NCBI GenBank assembly: GCA_003667245.1
Contig: RCNN01000505.1
Coordinates: 1 to 64,000 of the forward strand
DNA: 64,000 nt
DNA from: Heterostelium multicystogenum
Lineage: Eukaryota; Evosea; Eumycetozoa; Acytosteliales; Acytosteliaceae
Direction of reading: 5' to 3'
Below the pieces are notes generated by a model, which ran no database searches, was not told the origin of the DNA, and saw only the letters and a list, made by a program, of their open reading frames with translations. Shown piece after piece: positions 24,618 to 38,030 of the stretch; the stretch's first letter is position 1, and every line of letters begins with the position of its first letter. The translations under genes and the position numbers were made by a program.

Positions 24618-25995
24618 ATGGAAAGTGCTTCAAGTGCTACGCTTGGGAACAAGGGTAAACAACTACAAATCAATAGCTATTCTCCTTTGTGTTTTTCATC
24701 GACTCAGCAACACTCCCCTGTATCTCTATTACCTCCGTCACTCTCAACAGAGTTTCCTCAGCAAGAATATTCGTCATCCGCATTGGAAAACAATTCAATG
24801 ATGCAACCAATTTCATTTTTAAGCTCCCCTGGTACTTTTTCAGGTCATCATGGACTAGGAAACCCACCAATTCCTCCCTACCCAAAGGCTGGAAACTCAT
24901 TCGTCATCGACAATAAATTGTTTTCACCTTCAATTCCAGCACCAAATATACCATCTCCAACACCTCCACCACCACCTAGCCAACCAACATCAAATTTCCA
25001 TAAACACTACATCAACATCTAGAGAATAAATTGTCACAATTCTGGAGAAATCAAATCAAGGACATTTCAAAGATGGAGGATTTTAAAACCACCCATGAGT
25101 TACCTCTTGCAAGAATTAAAAAAATAATGAAATCTGACGAAGAAGTAAATGTAAGTTTTATAGGTTATTGTATAAGCTAATCTTTACTAATTTTTGTTAA
25201 AGAAAATATCTGCTGAGGTTCCAATGCTTTTTTCTAAAGCATGTGAATTGTTTATTTTAGAAATTACCTTAAGATCATGGGTCCACACTGAAATGAACAA
25301 GAGACGAACATTACAAAGAATAGACATTGCGAATGCACTTTCAAGATCCGATGTTTTTCGATTTCTTAATTGACATTGTTCCAAGAGAAGAAATTAGACC
25401 GAATAGAAAACTCTTTGTAAATATCTTTAAATTTAACATTGAAGATAAAACAATATTCTAACATTATTTTTTGATAGGAGGAATATAACAAAGGCAATTA
25501 TTTATCACCAGAATATCTTCAATATATCCATCTTCAACAACAAATACATGATCCTCATGGAATTAAAAGATCATATTCAATGGAAATAACACCATCTAAT
25601 TCTGAACAAATCAGTCCAACCAGTAGCCCAAAGAAGAGAAGCCAATCACATGACTTTTCAAGTGAGAACGCACATAATAATAGCAATCAAGCACATAATC
25701 AATTCACATTTGAAAACAGTAATAACAATATGCATGGATTGCATCACATAATTGATCACCACAATAAATCTATTACCATCTCCAAACTATAATATTCCAA
25801 GTTTGCTCAACTATAGCAATCAGAATATCTACCAAGGGCCAAGCGGCAATGGAAACATAAACTCTTACTCATGAAATTGTACACAACAACACTCATCCCC
25901 AACACCATCACTTCTCAAATGGAGGACATCCCGAAATCAGCCCCAATCCTCACCAATTCCACCAATATTTTTTCCATGATGAACATGGAAAATAA
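24618..25995 (+). CDS. NF-YC (HAP5) subunit of the CCAAT-binding factor, broken frame
   Basis: This is the NF-YC histone-fold subunit of the trimeric CCAAT-box transcription factor. The N-terminus is a Ser/Pro/Gln-rich region of about 130 residues with a short proline run. Then follow [39 protein letters not shown], and, after the intron 25151-25202, [47 protein letters not shown] and [13 protein letters not shown]. These cover the whole NF-YC core, including the [11 protein letters not shown] basic segment and the NKRRTLQ block. A second intron is 25417-25477. The C-terminal tail is rich in His, Asn and Ser. Frame breaks occur near 25005 (before the core), 25370 (one extra A), 25760 and 25872. 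I extend the gene to 25995 because the reading after the TGA at 25872 stays protein-like. Confidence 0.9.
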
Positions 25996-26198
25996 ATGTA
26001 TTAATAGAACTACAACTAATTAATTGACCATAACTAAAAATAACCAACTTAACCATAACCATAAAACATGTTCTTATAATCAAAGATTTTATATTACTAA
26101 GCAAGAATAATTTAACCAAATAAGTAATTTGAATATAATATCTTGTAATAATAAATCTTATAATCCATCCCAATAAAATACTATTTATATCTTATCTA

Positions 26199-27835
26199 TC
26201 AATCTATCTGTCCATTTATTTCTCTATCCATATCGATTAAATAGAGGTAGTCGCTATGTTTATTTCTTTTAGATTTATTTTGGAATGGTGATGTCTTGTA
26301 TTTTGATTGATGGAAGTCGACTTTGTGTTTGAGAACAACACCCTTAAGATGTTTACCAACACGCTCGTCACCTTCGCGCCAACGGAAATCGACATCCTGT
26401 TCGAGTGATTGTAGATTCTTGAATCCTCTGAGTTTTTTGAATGGCAATACACCCATTGTATGCTTGGCAATCTTTGTTTGTTCTGAAAACTTTGCTTCTT
26501 CGATGTTTAGTTTTTTAAATTCAAGTTGCTCTGCAACTTGTTCCGCTGATATATGTTCGCTCTCTTCAGGCTTGCTTCCTGTCTCTGTCGCCATGTAGTC
26601 TTCTATTCCCAGTTGGCGCAGCCACTGATCCTCACGCACACCTCGGGTGTTTACAAAAGAAAGAATGAATCCACCATCATTGAGAAGTGGAAGTGTCATG
26701 TCTAGTAGCTCTCTATAGCGATTCTTTGTTGTAAATACACCAAACTTGTATCCTCTTGCCATTGTGGGAGGGTCGAGGATGATCACATCGAATCCTAGAG
26801 ACTTATTATGCATATCCAATAGCTTTGCGAAAACATCTTTCTCAACGAATCTGTGAAAATTAACATCGACACCATTGATTTCAAAGTTCTTCTTAGCAAT
26901 AGTGTTATATCGACGAGAGTTGTCAATGTTGTACGATGTTATTTTAGTTGCGTTCAAAGCAGGGAAGAGTGAGAATGTACAAGTATGTGAGAATGTATTC
27001 AGAATAGAGCCACTTTCTCTCTCTTTAAAGAGTGAAGCAACATATTGTCTATTGGCTCTCTGATCCATAAACAATCCAGATGACAGAACATCAGTCAAAT
27101 CAATCTGCACCTTCATGCCATTCTCCTCCACGACCAAATCAAAAAATCCATTCTTTCTCTTTACTTCGTCTCCCATGTAGTGCTTACAAGTGGGATGTCC
27201 AGACTTGAACTTTGTTTTCCAATAGACACCTTTCTTTCCTGTTTGTTTTAATAAATGATCGCTTATAAAGTTGATATGAGGCGACCAATGCTCTGAGTGA
27301 GTCTAGAAATGATTATAATAGAATAGAGATTAATAACTCATTAAAAATTGGGGGAAAGCATAGACTATCTAAGACATACTGTGATTTGTAAGTAATCAGC
27401 GTATACATCTACGATTAAACCTGGTACACCATCGCCTGTTTCATTAACTAATCTGTAAGCAGCATTCTTTGATATATCTAGTTTACCAAGTTTGCTCATA
27501 TCCTCACGGTATCTGATAGCATCATCTAAAGAATGTCTGTTGTTTGTTTCGAATATCTTGAGTTAGATCTTAGTTTTGGGTGTCACATTCAAAGTTGATT
27601 TCGCTTACGCTAGATAGGAGTGATCGAAATTCTGATGTTCATACGAAAGTATACGTATGGGAGGATCCATTGTGGTATCTACAAGAGCAATACCTCCGAG
27701 ATTCTTTGACTCATTGTTGAACGATACGAAGCCAGTTCTACTTTGAAAATCCTTCAAGAATGAACTTGAAAGATTATATGTCTTTTTTTTCAGCTGATTT
27801 TCAAGAGCTGTTGCTACCTTTAGTGCGTTATTCAT
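26199..27835 (-). CDS. RlmI-like SAM-dependent methyltransferase
   Basis: This protein belongs to the class I rRNA (cytosine-C5) methyltransferase-like group related to bacterial RlmI. Three exons are seen. The first starts at 27835 (MNNALKVATALENQL). Introns lie at about 27541-27607 and 27305-27378. Exon 2 has the RlmI-like YRLVNETGDGVPGLIVDVYADYLQ. Exon 3 has SGLFMDQRANRQYV, LNTFSHTCTFSLFPALNA (SAM-binding motif I region), NIDNSRRYNTIAKKNFEIN and DVIILDPPTMARG, where the DPP motif sits at the usual catalytic position, plus GGFILSFVNTRGV. A basic Lys/His-rich tail follows. No frame break is evident in the main 325-codon exon. The substrate is probably an rRNA, possibly mitochondrial, but nothing in the sequence proves this. 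Confidence 0.82.
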
Positions 27836-28568
27836 AATTATATTAATATACAACAATCAATCAGATTCATTCAATCACTTTGCATTCGTTCGTTTTTAAA
27901 TTAAACATTTTTTTAAAATTAATTGTATTTTCAAATGAAATTTCATATTTTTTAATTAATTAAACATCTAAAGTTCCAATTCAATGGATTATTGATAAAT
28001 TGAATCATTAACAGTTTGTGAAAGAGACTAAAGATCGATGGAATGTAATTGTCAGATCCAAGGTGCTATGAATGAAGAATTAAAGAAAAGAATAAAATCT
28101 AGTTTCTCATTTCAAATTGTTGAATTTCAATTGAAATATATTAAATATATATATTAGAATAAATTGAGATACTTGTAATAATATTGTGGTAAATTCTATC
28201 TGGTGGTTGTTGAAAATAGTAGAACAATCATTAATTGAGTGGGAAATCTATCATAGACATATTTTCATTTTCACAGTTTTAAAGATTTCATGATCTTTAT
28301 TGTCAAAAGATATTATTTTAAAAGAAGGAAAACAATAAATTATTTTGGAAAATGATTTTAAATCATATTAAACTTATTTATGAAAGGTCAATCCACTTTT
28401 ACCATTATTCCCGAATACAAGATGATGGTCTAAAATTAATTAGGATGATAAGAGAAAGATCCCATTCCCAATATCTATAAATAGAACCATTTTACAATTT
28501 GTTCAATCATCAAAACAAATAATCAATTTTACTTAATTCCAAATCTACACCTAAACTATTATTCCAAA
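27836..28568. other. intergenic region
   Basis: This AT-rich promoter region lies between the RlmI-like gene (minus) and the small gene at 28569 (plus). No open frame or RNA gene was recognised. Confidence 0.5.
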
Positions 28569-28910
28569 ATGTTAATTAGCAAGTATACAAAACTTATATT
28601 GTAATTCTCTAAAGTAGAATCTAATTGTTTTTAATCCACTTTTCTTAATCATAGATTCATTAAGAATCTTTCACTTTCAAACTCATCTTTTTCTAATAAA
28701 TCCTATTATGAGTTTGACAAATCAAAAATCAAGGTAGCAATCAATCAGGTAACCATGAAACCTGGTGGATATTCAGTGGTCGTAAATTTGGTTGGAGAGA
28801 TTTCTAAACAAACAACAACAAAATTGATTTTCCTTTCATTTTTTTTTTTACTTGATCCTAATACTCATGATAATTCAAAGAATAAAATTATGTCCGATTT
28901 AAATTACTAA
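28569..28910 (+). CDS. small two-exon protein of unknown function
   Basis: I do not recognise this gene. A 14-bp first exon (28569-28582, MLISK) is followed by a GTATAC...ATAG intron (28583-28654), and exon 2 stays open to the stop at 28908-28910, giving about 89 residues. The intron contains in-frame stops and its removal joins the only continuous reading, which supports a real gene. The protein is Ser/Lys/Asn-rich at first (KNLSLSNSSFSNKSYYEF), then has KPGGYSVVVNLVGEI and a short hydrophobic run (LIFLSFFFLL). An upstream AT-rich promoter with poly-T and a matching 3' flank are present. It could be one of the short developmental proteins common in dictyostelids. Confidence 0.5.
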
Positions 28911-29099
28911 ATTAAAAATTACTATATTTATTATATGTGTATGTGTGGGTGTGAACTTCTTTGTTTTTGTTTTTCATTTTGTTAGGACTTTTAAATTTGG
29001 ACATGTCACAAGACGACTCATATGAAATTCTTTAATTGATCAGTCTGACTATTTATTTGTTTGTTATTATTATCATTAAGTTCAATGATTAATTAGAAA

Positions 29100-32000
29100 A
29101 TGAATGGTAGCAGCGGACAGTCTTCTTCTTCTTCTTATTTCTACTGCAAAACTATATCGAAACCATGCACCATTACTCATTGCACAAATGCTAGACTAAG
29201 AAAGGCAACACAACTTCCTTTTAACCATCAATACTATGCAGCCACCAGCAATGATAGCAATACAGATATAGTTCTGTTGAAAGGCTCATTCCTTGGAATC
29301 TATCAATTTAATATTCACTCTCACAGTCTTAAGCAAATAGATGAAACCTATTTATTCTCAATACCCAAATCAATGGCTGTACTCTCGTCTACTCATGCGT
29401 CCACACCGGGACAACAGCCAGCGACAGCAACAGCTACAACAACAACAACAGCAACAACTACTTCATCAACACCGACAACCACAACCAATACCACATTCAA
29501 AAAGCCATTGCTTTCACCAATAAAGTTGAATCAACCATTCATTAAACCTATACAACAGAGATTCGAAATGGATCCATCCAGCTATATAGACAGTGATTTT
29601 AGAAACAGAGATATGCTTTTAATGACTTCCGACTCTGGCTACTTGTCTGTTCTCTCATGGTCTGAGAAGTATCAGCAATTAGTAGCTGTCCAACAACTTT
29701 CAATAGCCCCACCATCATCTTCACAACCGAACCAATTCAACTCTAAAGATTTAGGAAAAGAAATAATAGTATCTTCTTGGTACGCTATTTAGAACCATTG
29801 ACTCTTTATACATCATTGTTCATTTATACTAATCATACCTACAGCAATAGAATCATTGCTATTTCTTCATATAAGAACAATATATCTATTTTACCAGCCA
29901 ACAAGAATGATTACAAGAATAAATATGAGATATTCTCAAAGGTATGTAGACATATGACACAATACTATACTATGTGATCCCCCATTAACCATGCTACTAT
30001 CATAGAAAATAGATATCAAAGTAAATGGTTTAATAAGCACATTTGGATTCTTACATAACGATGTCACTGCCAACTTTATATATTTACAAGCTACAGTTGA
30101 TAATCTGTAAGATAAAATCAAGATTAACCTATTTATATCGATCTAGCTAACTTTCATCTCCCAATCCATCTCGTAGAAATGAATCTAAAATATATATCTA
30201 TAGATACGACTACACTAACTCCAATGCTACTGAAGTAGCGTCAATTACATCCAGCCAAATACGCCCATATAAATTCATACCGATACCTCATTCTACAACA
30301 CAGTTCTATTTGATCACTGTATGTACATCAATTATAGGTAAAACTACCATATGGGTACTAACCATAGAATCCAAACAACAGAGAGATGAAAGAGTAATCA
30401 AGATGGAATTTGATATACTAAACTCAATCATGAAACAGATTTCAAGCTTATCTTTCAATAATAGCAATAGCTCCACAGAATCCACTGCCATGGGTATCGA
30501 CTCCGAACTGATATCTTCGTATCTTTGGCTAAATACCAACCCCAATAGCAATACAGTGGATCTAGAGAATCAACCTTACTTCTTATTGTCAACTGATAGT
30601 GGATCGTTGTTTAGAGTTGACCTGCAGGACAAAATTACATTTTTGCAAGAGATGAATCCCATTCAGCATCTATTAAGCCTTGGAAATCAATATATTATGG
30701 CAGCAGGTGATCTTTGTGATGGTGAAATATTTAGGATTGAACCACCTAAGGATTCCGAGAGAAACAAGAAAATTCAACTAGTCAGCTATTCAAAAATATT
30801 AAACTATTCGCCAATTCTCGATCTATGTATAAAGCCATCAAAAGTTCTGCAAGACTCGGCTTCGCTATTGATGTGCAGTGGAGGTGGAAATACAGTTGGG
30901 CAACTCTACTCCCTTGAAAACCGTATTCCACAATCTTTTCTTGGTTTCATTCAATCCGAATTGTAAGTACTCCCACTATTTAGCTAACTACTTCTTAATT
31001 GAATACTAACTAATGGATCGATCGGCAAGTGCTTTGACTGAAATATGGAACTATCCAATCCAACAAGCTTCTTCTACTGGTAATTCATTGATTGTAGTCG
31101 GATGTCTCTCTCAAGTTACTTTGGTCTATATGTTGAGCGATATATGTACAATAGAGGACTATTCAAAACAATCTGGATTCATCTTGAATGAATCAACTGT
31201 ATATAGCAACCATATTACTAGTGGAAATAATAATAATACCAATACTGGTGGTGGATATATTCAATGTACACCAATGAGAGTAAGATGGATATCACCTGAT
31301 TTCACTAAACATGTAGACTGGCAACCATCGGACAACAACCTAGAGATTGGACACATATTCCTATGCACTTCAAGAAATAACAATATTTTGTTGTTTGGAA
31401 ACAACTCAAATACAATCGTATACTTACGCTTCAATAAGGAACTTAGTAAATTCGAGTTGGTCACATCTAAAACATTGAGCTGTGCTATATCTGTAATTGA
31501 GATACCGCATCCTGGAATACTAAAACAGTGTTCCAAAGATGAATTGCCCATCGCTTCAAATATTGTATTAGTAGGAACATGGAATAGAGAGATACATGTC
31601 ATGACACTAGATGGTGAATCGCCACTCAATGTACTATATACTGTCGATGAATTGTCTGGCATACCACATTCTATTAAACTGGTTAGACTGGGTGACAGAA
31701 GAGAAACCTATTTAAAGATTATAGCTGGACTAAAAGACGGTCACCTTTTGCGTTGGGAATGGGAGAATCTGGCAGCAAATCCATTCGAATCCCCACTTTA
31801 CTCAAAACAGTTTTCAAGAGTACATGTTCTGATAAGTTGTCCTCCCGACAACGATCAAGGTGCACTGGTCATCTGTGAAGGAAAAACTTACTATCTTACA
31901 TTCAAGAAGACACACCCTGTTATCTCAAAAGTAGCTTTCGAGGGCATATCAAGTGCCATACTCAAGAGTGACACCAATACAATCATCTTTACAAGACCAG

Positions 32001-33452
32001 ACGATATTGGTTTGCTATCTGTTGACCTCACCCAAAGTGTACTTATATCGCCATTGAACACTGCTGACAACAATAATAACAATGAAGAAGTTGTAAGTAT
32101 CAATGTTATCCAACAATACCACCCATTCTAACATAACATAATCTGCTAGAATCCAAAAAGAGTATTATATTTAAATGACCATAATCTAAATGTAATCCTG
32201 TATGAAGACCATATTGTACTTAGAGATGTAGATGATAACATCACATATTTCATCGATCAACATAAACTCAAAGAAGTCAGATTCTTAATTTGTAAGCTCC
32301 AAACATAGTTTCGATATCATTCAATATATATAACTAATGATATATAATCCTATTGTTAGATTGGCAATCAGAGAATATCATTGCATATGGTGGTGAGATA
32401 GAGCAAGTTAAATCCAACAGAGGTATGCTTTACCTTACCCACATAAAGAAGGACGGCACCAATCCAAACAAATACTCCTGTGAAACAAGAACACTAGAAA
32501 CGGTTGGTACCGTATTTGCTATGACACCACTTGAAAATAGTAAATTTATGATTTCAACAGAGAAAGAAACAAGGATCCTAAGCTCAGAAGCAATACATGA
32601 TGCTGGAAGCCAAATTAATGAGCCAATTCTATCATCTACAGTCGACCTGGCTTATCAAAGCAATCGAATACTTGTGGGAACAAATAAGAGTGGGCTACTT
32701 CTTTATCAATATACCCAATCGCAAAACAATGACCAACCAGATACCATCAGAAAAACGAGATAGTACGTACAATTGTTCTCTTTAACAACAACAACATTTT
32801 CTATTAACACTAAATATCAAGTCAAAGTATACCAGTTATGACTTCCAGTTGTCTGTTCTTGTCACCTGACGAATATGCCATTGTTGATGTATATGGTAAC
32901 TTTTTTTGTTCTCCAATATAATTCTAATCCAGATAACGAAGCTAGAAATACATCTTTAGATACTATCGCTAGCTTTAGTTTGAAAGAGTCCTGTACCAAA
33001 CTACATCGTGTAAGTATTCACTAATAACTAGCACAATCACTATACTAATGAACACCAATCAATGGATTAATAATTAGATTGATCATAATCATCTTATTGT
33101 TGGAGGAGGATTGGGTGGTGTGCATTCTATCTCTAAAATCAACAATGTCAAAGATTTCAATTTGCTTATGGAGCTGCAATGTCGTCTTTGCGAATTCAAA
33201 TTGACTGCTCCTTTGCTCGGTAACGACCACCAATGCTATAGATCAGAGATGTCAACTATGAGGAATGTATTGGATGGAGAGATGCTTGCCCAATTTCTAT
33301 GCCTCCCTGAAGACTGTCAAATCAGAATACTCCAGGTGGCTGCAAAGAATCTAGAATATCTAGACTTAAAAATCAATGATTTCCTAAACAAAACAACCAT
33401 TTTATTAGAATCAATTTGTGAACTGCCCTATACCGCTTCGGTGACTCCATAA
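29100..33452 (+). CDS. CPSF_A/MMS1-type beta-propeller protein (DDB1/SF3B3/CPSF1 superfamily)
   Basis: This large multi-exon gene encodes a protein of roughly 1,300 residues of the DDB1/SF3B3/CPSF160 superfamily. The N-terminus (YFYCKTISKPCTITHCTNARL, then DIVLLKGSFLGIYQF) looks like the MMS1_N propeller, followed by a Thr/Ala-rich insert. RDMLLMTSDSGYLSVLSWS matches the family's SDSG.L strand. The middle exons (31013-32131) contain propeller strands such as LVGTWNREIHVMTLDG and GLKDGHLLRWEWE. The last exon has the CPSF_A end: GGGLGGVHSISKI, then PLLGNDHQCYRSEMSTMRNVLDGEMLAQFL. Which member is unclear; it resembles the plant CPSF_A protein of the SF3B3-like side group more than true SF3B3 or DDB1. 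Small introns of about 50-100 bp separate at least eight exons. A 60-codon open frame just downstream (33479-33661) is not explained. Confidence 0.75.
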
Positions 33453-34413
33453 CTTCAACTAATCAATAAATTGAACGCATGTGGCAATTGACAAAGATCG
33501 ACCTCAACAAAAATCAACCCTTCAACACACTTTTACATATTTCACTAAATAATTCAAAAGTGATGGTAAGACACAATGGAGTAGTTAGCCCAATCTACCA
33601 ATTGCCATGGGGTTACGACTATCTATTAAATCAACAAATAATACCAACCAATAATCTGTAGTGTCGAGTCGACAGTGACCCCTGTTGAAAATGGGCTAAT
33701 TCAACTATTTTTAGAAAACTATGGGGCAGAGATCATTAAATATCACTATTTTTAAACAGGTTTAAAAACTAGTTTGATCGTGCAAAAAATCAGATGGTTT
33801 TTTGGAGGAGTTTTTTTATGTACATTTTTTGATACCTCCACCTATCAAAATGGTGAATTTGTGGCAACTTCAAAACCACCAAACAACTTTTTTGATACAA
33901 TTTAAATGATATAAAAATTTTGAATAAAACAAACATTGTCTCCTGAGTGAGAATCAAGAAAGACACTGATCAAGCGTGTCAGGGGGATTAATTTGATTGA
34001 GTCTATTGAAACTTTTTGATTTGCAAGAAAATCAACCAAACATCATTTCATGTCTTTTTTTCCTTTTATCTTTTTAAACTATCTATCCCAAAGACGAAAA
34101 ACTCATTCGCAAAAAAGACTCTTCTTACTCATCTATTATTCAGTCGTATAAAAAAAAGAGATCTGGACAAAACAAAGAATATATCAATATTTCTTATAAA
34201 TTTAGCTTTGATTTCCCTTATTCTATCCAGACCATAGAACCACTTCAAATTTCATAATCATCAACCTTTATCATTCAATCTCAACACTTTCCCAAACTAA
34301 TTATCATTTATATATTCATAATTTAATGTTTGTCCATTATTATTATTATTATTTATAGTTACTCCAAAGATATTTCTTCTCTATTTAATAATTCCAGAAA
34401 AACATTCTATAGA
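33453..34413. other. intergenic region with one unassigned short frame
   Basis: An open frame at 33479-33661 (MWQLTKIDLNKNQPFNTLLH...) could be a last exon of the upstream gene or a small gene. It has no family match I recognise. The rest, 33662-34413, is AT-rich promoter DNA of the receptor gene, with ATT repeats at 34336-34352. Confidence 0.4.
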
Positions 34414-36758
34414 ATGTATATATCAAAATATTTATTTATTATATATTTATTCTCACTTGTATTTCTTAGTTTCAATGTCTTACCTGTAAAGTCACAATAT
34501 CCTATAGATTTAGATTCCACTTGTGAAAAGTTGAATCCTAATTCAGTCTGTAAACAATATCTCCCCTATGACAATATTTATTTAGGACACAATGTAAACC
34601 AATCAGAACTCGAATACAATGCAACAAATGCTATTGGTCTTTTAAAAATTACACCCTTATCTTGCCAAGAGAGAGCAATTCCTCTAACTTGTCTAATTGT
34701 ATGTACAAACAATCTATCAGCGACACAAATAAAGAAATGTTAATAATGATTTTCCAACGAATAAAGACATTTAGAGAATGCCACACATTTAACAATACAA
34801 GTCCTGTAATTCATTTACCTTCATCGACTTGCCTTTCCACTTGTGGTCAGTACATTTTAGTCTTTCTTTATCATGATTATGTTATTAACCTGGTTCCATT
34901 ATAGTTAGCGCTAATGAAACATGTTCGATGCATTTGCAGTCTTTGATATTGAATTCAGATGCGACACAATGAACAGTGATGGTACTCCAACATTTACGGA
35001 AGAAGTAACTATTTTTGATACATCACCGTACGGTGGTCCTTGGGCAACCCCAATTGAATGTAGTGTTGGATCAAACTCAAGTAAATATAATCTATACATG
35101 TGTTTAAGGTGAAAAGAAAGAATTAACATTCTGTTTCTTTTAGCGAAACCAAAATTTGAATGTTTAAAGCCTCTAGTATTTATTCCTCCCGAAAAAAGAG
35201 GAGGTTCAACTTATTTCTTTGTGGATCAGAATGGTTGCGCATTACCATGTCCTTTAATGAAGTTTGAAAGAAAGTACGACGAGATATATTCTAAAACATC
35301 TCTAGCCATTGCAATTGTTTCATTTATTGGTTCAATCTTGACAGTTCTCTTTTTCACCTTTATTCCATCAGAGATCACATATCGAATAGAGATCCTTATT
35401 TATTTCGCAATAGGAACTATTTTTATCAATTTGGCCAACTTTATCCAATCCAAACCGAATTTCGAATGTTCAAGCGACCCTGGACGTTATAAGTTTGGAA
35501 CGACAGATGTAGATTGTGCATTTGGACATTTCTTCTTCCAAATGGGTGGTCTTACCGTACTATTTTGGTGGACAATGGTTTCCTATGATTTTTACAGTTC
35601 ATCTGTTATAAGTAAGTTCCAATAATCTACAGAGATCATTAGATTTATTAATTCCAATCTATCTGTAGAATCCATAAAGAATTTCAAATATTTTAGAATT
35701 GGTATATGGTTGCTTACTATTTTCTTGTCGGTACTACCATTTTTCTTCAAAAAAGTTGGTGCAGTTGTTAGTGTCTCTTCATGTTGGATTCTATCTGATG
35801 GTAACACCTATTTGCAGTATATTTGTTTCTTAGTTCCAGTTTGGATTTGCCTTGCCATCATTTCTACATGTATGGTGGTATCTTTGATTAGAGTCTTCAA
35901 GATTTACTTTGTAGTTAAAGGTAAAGTTATATTTTAATACAGTATAGTAAAATACTAATGTAGTTATAAATTATAGATAGGAAGATGATATATTTTAATA
36001 TCAAGATGATATTTCTGATGATTTATATTTTGGCTATTTCTTCATTTGTTTGCTTCTATTTATATTATATGACTGGAAGATCATCTGACTATATAGAATT
36101 ATTAAAGAAATGGATTTTATGTATTGCAGGAAATCAAAAAGATACTTCAGTTTGTCCAATATATATCCCTGATTTCACAGTTAGATATATCACCGCTGTA
36201 ACATTTGGTGGATTGGGTATTATTCAATTCATATTTTTAGTTATTGTAAGTTTATATAGTAAGATTAGATTGAATTAATACTAATACATCATATATTATT
36301 AGGATCCTGGAAATAAGAAAATGGTTAAATCATCAAAATGGGTTATTACTCTTGTTAACAAGTTCCTGATATTAAAGAATAATTGGTCATTGACTTCAAC
36401 TACTACCACTTCTTCGACATCAATGAAGGGATCAACCTCCACAGTGACAAGCGGTGTTTTAACAGGTAACAGCGGTGAGTGGTTGACAGCAAGACGTAAA
36501 AAAGAAAGAGTAGTACAGATCATGAATCAGCATAGACTAGAAACTAGTAAAACCAATTTCTTAGATGAATCATTTGGTCAAGATTCCGAAATTAAAATGA
36601 TTGAATTACCCACAATAGTTATAGCACAAACAGATCAGAATAACAATAGTAGTGATAATAATAATAATAAGAATAATATTTCTCACGCTGTAATAGAACC
36701 AAACAATAATATGGATAGTTCCAGTATTAATAAAGAGAGTAACGAGAATGATTCTTAA
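34414..36758 (+). CDS. frizzled/smoothened-like receptor (Fsl family)
   Basis: This is a seven-helix receptor of the dictyostelid frizzled/smoothened-like family. The ATG at 34414 opens a signal peptide (YLFIIYLFSLVFLSFNVLPVKS). A Cys-rich extracellular domain follows (CEKLNPNSVCKQYLPYDNIYL, later CQERAIPLTCLIVC), across several small introns and a few frame breaks. The membrane part starts near 35280 (SLAIAIVSFIGSILTVLFF) and contains the family's FGHFFFQMGGLTVLFWWTMVS helix, a SVSSCWILSD loop and helices up to about 36250. The last exon is cytoplasmic: Ser/Thr-rich (STTTTSSTSMKGSTST), a basic ARRKKERV patch and Asn repeats. Introns are about 35610-35668, 35921-35978 and 36246-36300. The KTxxxW motif of true Frizzled, needed for Dishevelled binding, is not seen. 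Ligand and role are unknown for the amoebal family. Confidence 0.85.
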
Positions 36759-36872
36759 CTAAATTCTTGGATGTTAAAAGAAGTTTTTTATTTATATGGA
36801 TAAAAGATAAGAAAAGAAGTTATATACATGGTTTATGTATAATCAAGATCATTGATTTAAAATGTTTGATGT

Positions 36873-37567
36873 TTATCCAAAGGCTGGACCAATTGCACCA
36901 CCAGAAGGCAAACCAACATTGACACCATTACCAAATCCAGATGCATAGGCTCCACTAACTGGGGCAGTGAATCCAGAATAACCACCAACGTATCCACCAA
37001 CAGAACCGGTAGATGGTCCCAAATAACCATTGGTTCCTCTCCATTGGTTTCCACTAGATGTGGTACTGTAGTAGTTTCCAATATAAGCACCAGTCCAGTT
37101 GGGGTTGGCCATGAAACCACCACCAGTACCGAACAAACCAGCAAGTACACCAGAAAGAACACCAGCTAAAAATCCACCACCATTTTCTCCGGTAATCAAA
37201 CCTATGTTTTATGAATTAGTCATCATCATTATTTACTTATGATAAAATAAATAAGGATTTACCTGATGCGAATCCACCACCTCCATTATTTATTGGGACA
37301 ATGGACATAATTTTTTGTTGCTTTTCAATCGGTGAGAGGTTACTTCTGGCAATAGCATTTACTGCTCTTAACAACATAATTTGTTGCACCATTTGTTTCT
37401 CAGTTTCAGACATTTCAATCTAATATTAATATTTAGAATAATAAATTATTAGTATTTTTAGAATACATTTAATAAATAATTCTTACATTGTCTACAACTG
37501 GATTTGAAAATGTTGAAGTTATAATACTAAGTATTAAAACTAAACCTAAAAGTTTTTTTATCATCAT
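36873..37567 (-). CDS. secreted Gly-rich small protein
   Basis: This three-exon gene encodes about 185 residues. Exon 1 (37567-37487) is a signal peptide, MMIKKLLGLVLILSIITSTFSNP. Exon 2 (37419-37263) is helical and charged (SETEKQMVQQIMLLRAVNAIARSNLSPIEKQ). Exon 3 (37201-36873) is strongly Gly/Ser/Tyr/Asn-rich (GFMANPNWTGAYIGNYYST...). All splice junctions are clean GT-AG, and the splice GCATCAG/GTTTG keeps the frame. The first half resembles a small helical secreted domain and the second half a glycine-rich extracellular or coat-like tail. No known family is recognised. It lies tail to tail with the receptor gene, 114 bp apart. Confidence 0.75.
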
Positions 37568-37950
37568 GGTTGGAAATGGTTTATAAAATTAAATAATGCT
37601 TTTACTTGCAACATTGATCAAATATCATATTTCATATGAAATAATTTTGTAACATTGGTGGGTATTTATTTATCTGTAAGCAATGAGTGTTTTTCATCAC
37701 TTCATAATGAATAGGGGCTAACAAATCACATTTTATAGAGATACATAAATATTGGGGGAAGGAATAAGAACAAAAAATATTTAGTATATAATATTAACAA
37801 ATTAAATATGGTCATATATCTTTAAATGAAAAAGTTAAAATTTGGAAATAAAAAGTTCTAAATTTTTTATAGAATATTTTGGAAATAACTCTATTTGAGT
37901 AACATGAATTTAAATAATATATTATTAAAAAAATTTGATCTCACCAAATA
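37568..37950. other. intergenic region upstream of tRNA-Glu
   Basis: This is AT-rich DNA between the divergent Gly-rich gene and the tRNA gene. Nothing else was identified. Confidence 0.5.
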
Positions 37951-38020
37951 TCCTTATTGGTGTAGTGGTAACACATTAGTCTTTCACACTGAAACCCCGG
38001 GTTCGATTCCCGGATAGGGA
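37951..38020 (+). tRNA. tRNA-Glu (anticodon UUC)
   Basis: A complete cloverleaf can be folded by eye. The acceptor stem TCCTTAT pairs with ATAGGGA, with one G-T pair. The D arm contains the box-A-like TGTAGTGGTAAC. The anticodon stem TTAGT/ACTGA encloses the loop CTTTCAC with anticodon TTC. The T arm has the box-B sequence GGTTCGATTCC within CCGGGTTCGATTCCCGG. A run of nine T follows at once, the usual RNA polymerase III terminator. There is no intron. The repeat complex that starts within 350 bp downstream fits the known habit of dictyostelid retroelements to integrate near tRNA genes. Confidence 0.95.
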
Positions 38021-38030
38021 GTTTTTTTTT
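38021..38030 (+). terminator. RNA polymerase III oligo-T terminator of tRNA-Glu
   Basis: A G followed by nine T directly after the tRNA acceptor end is the canonical Pol III stop signal. Confidence 0.85.
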
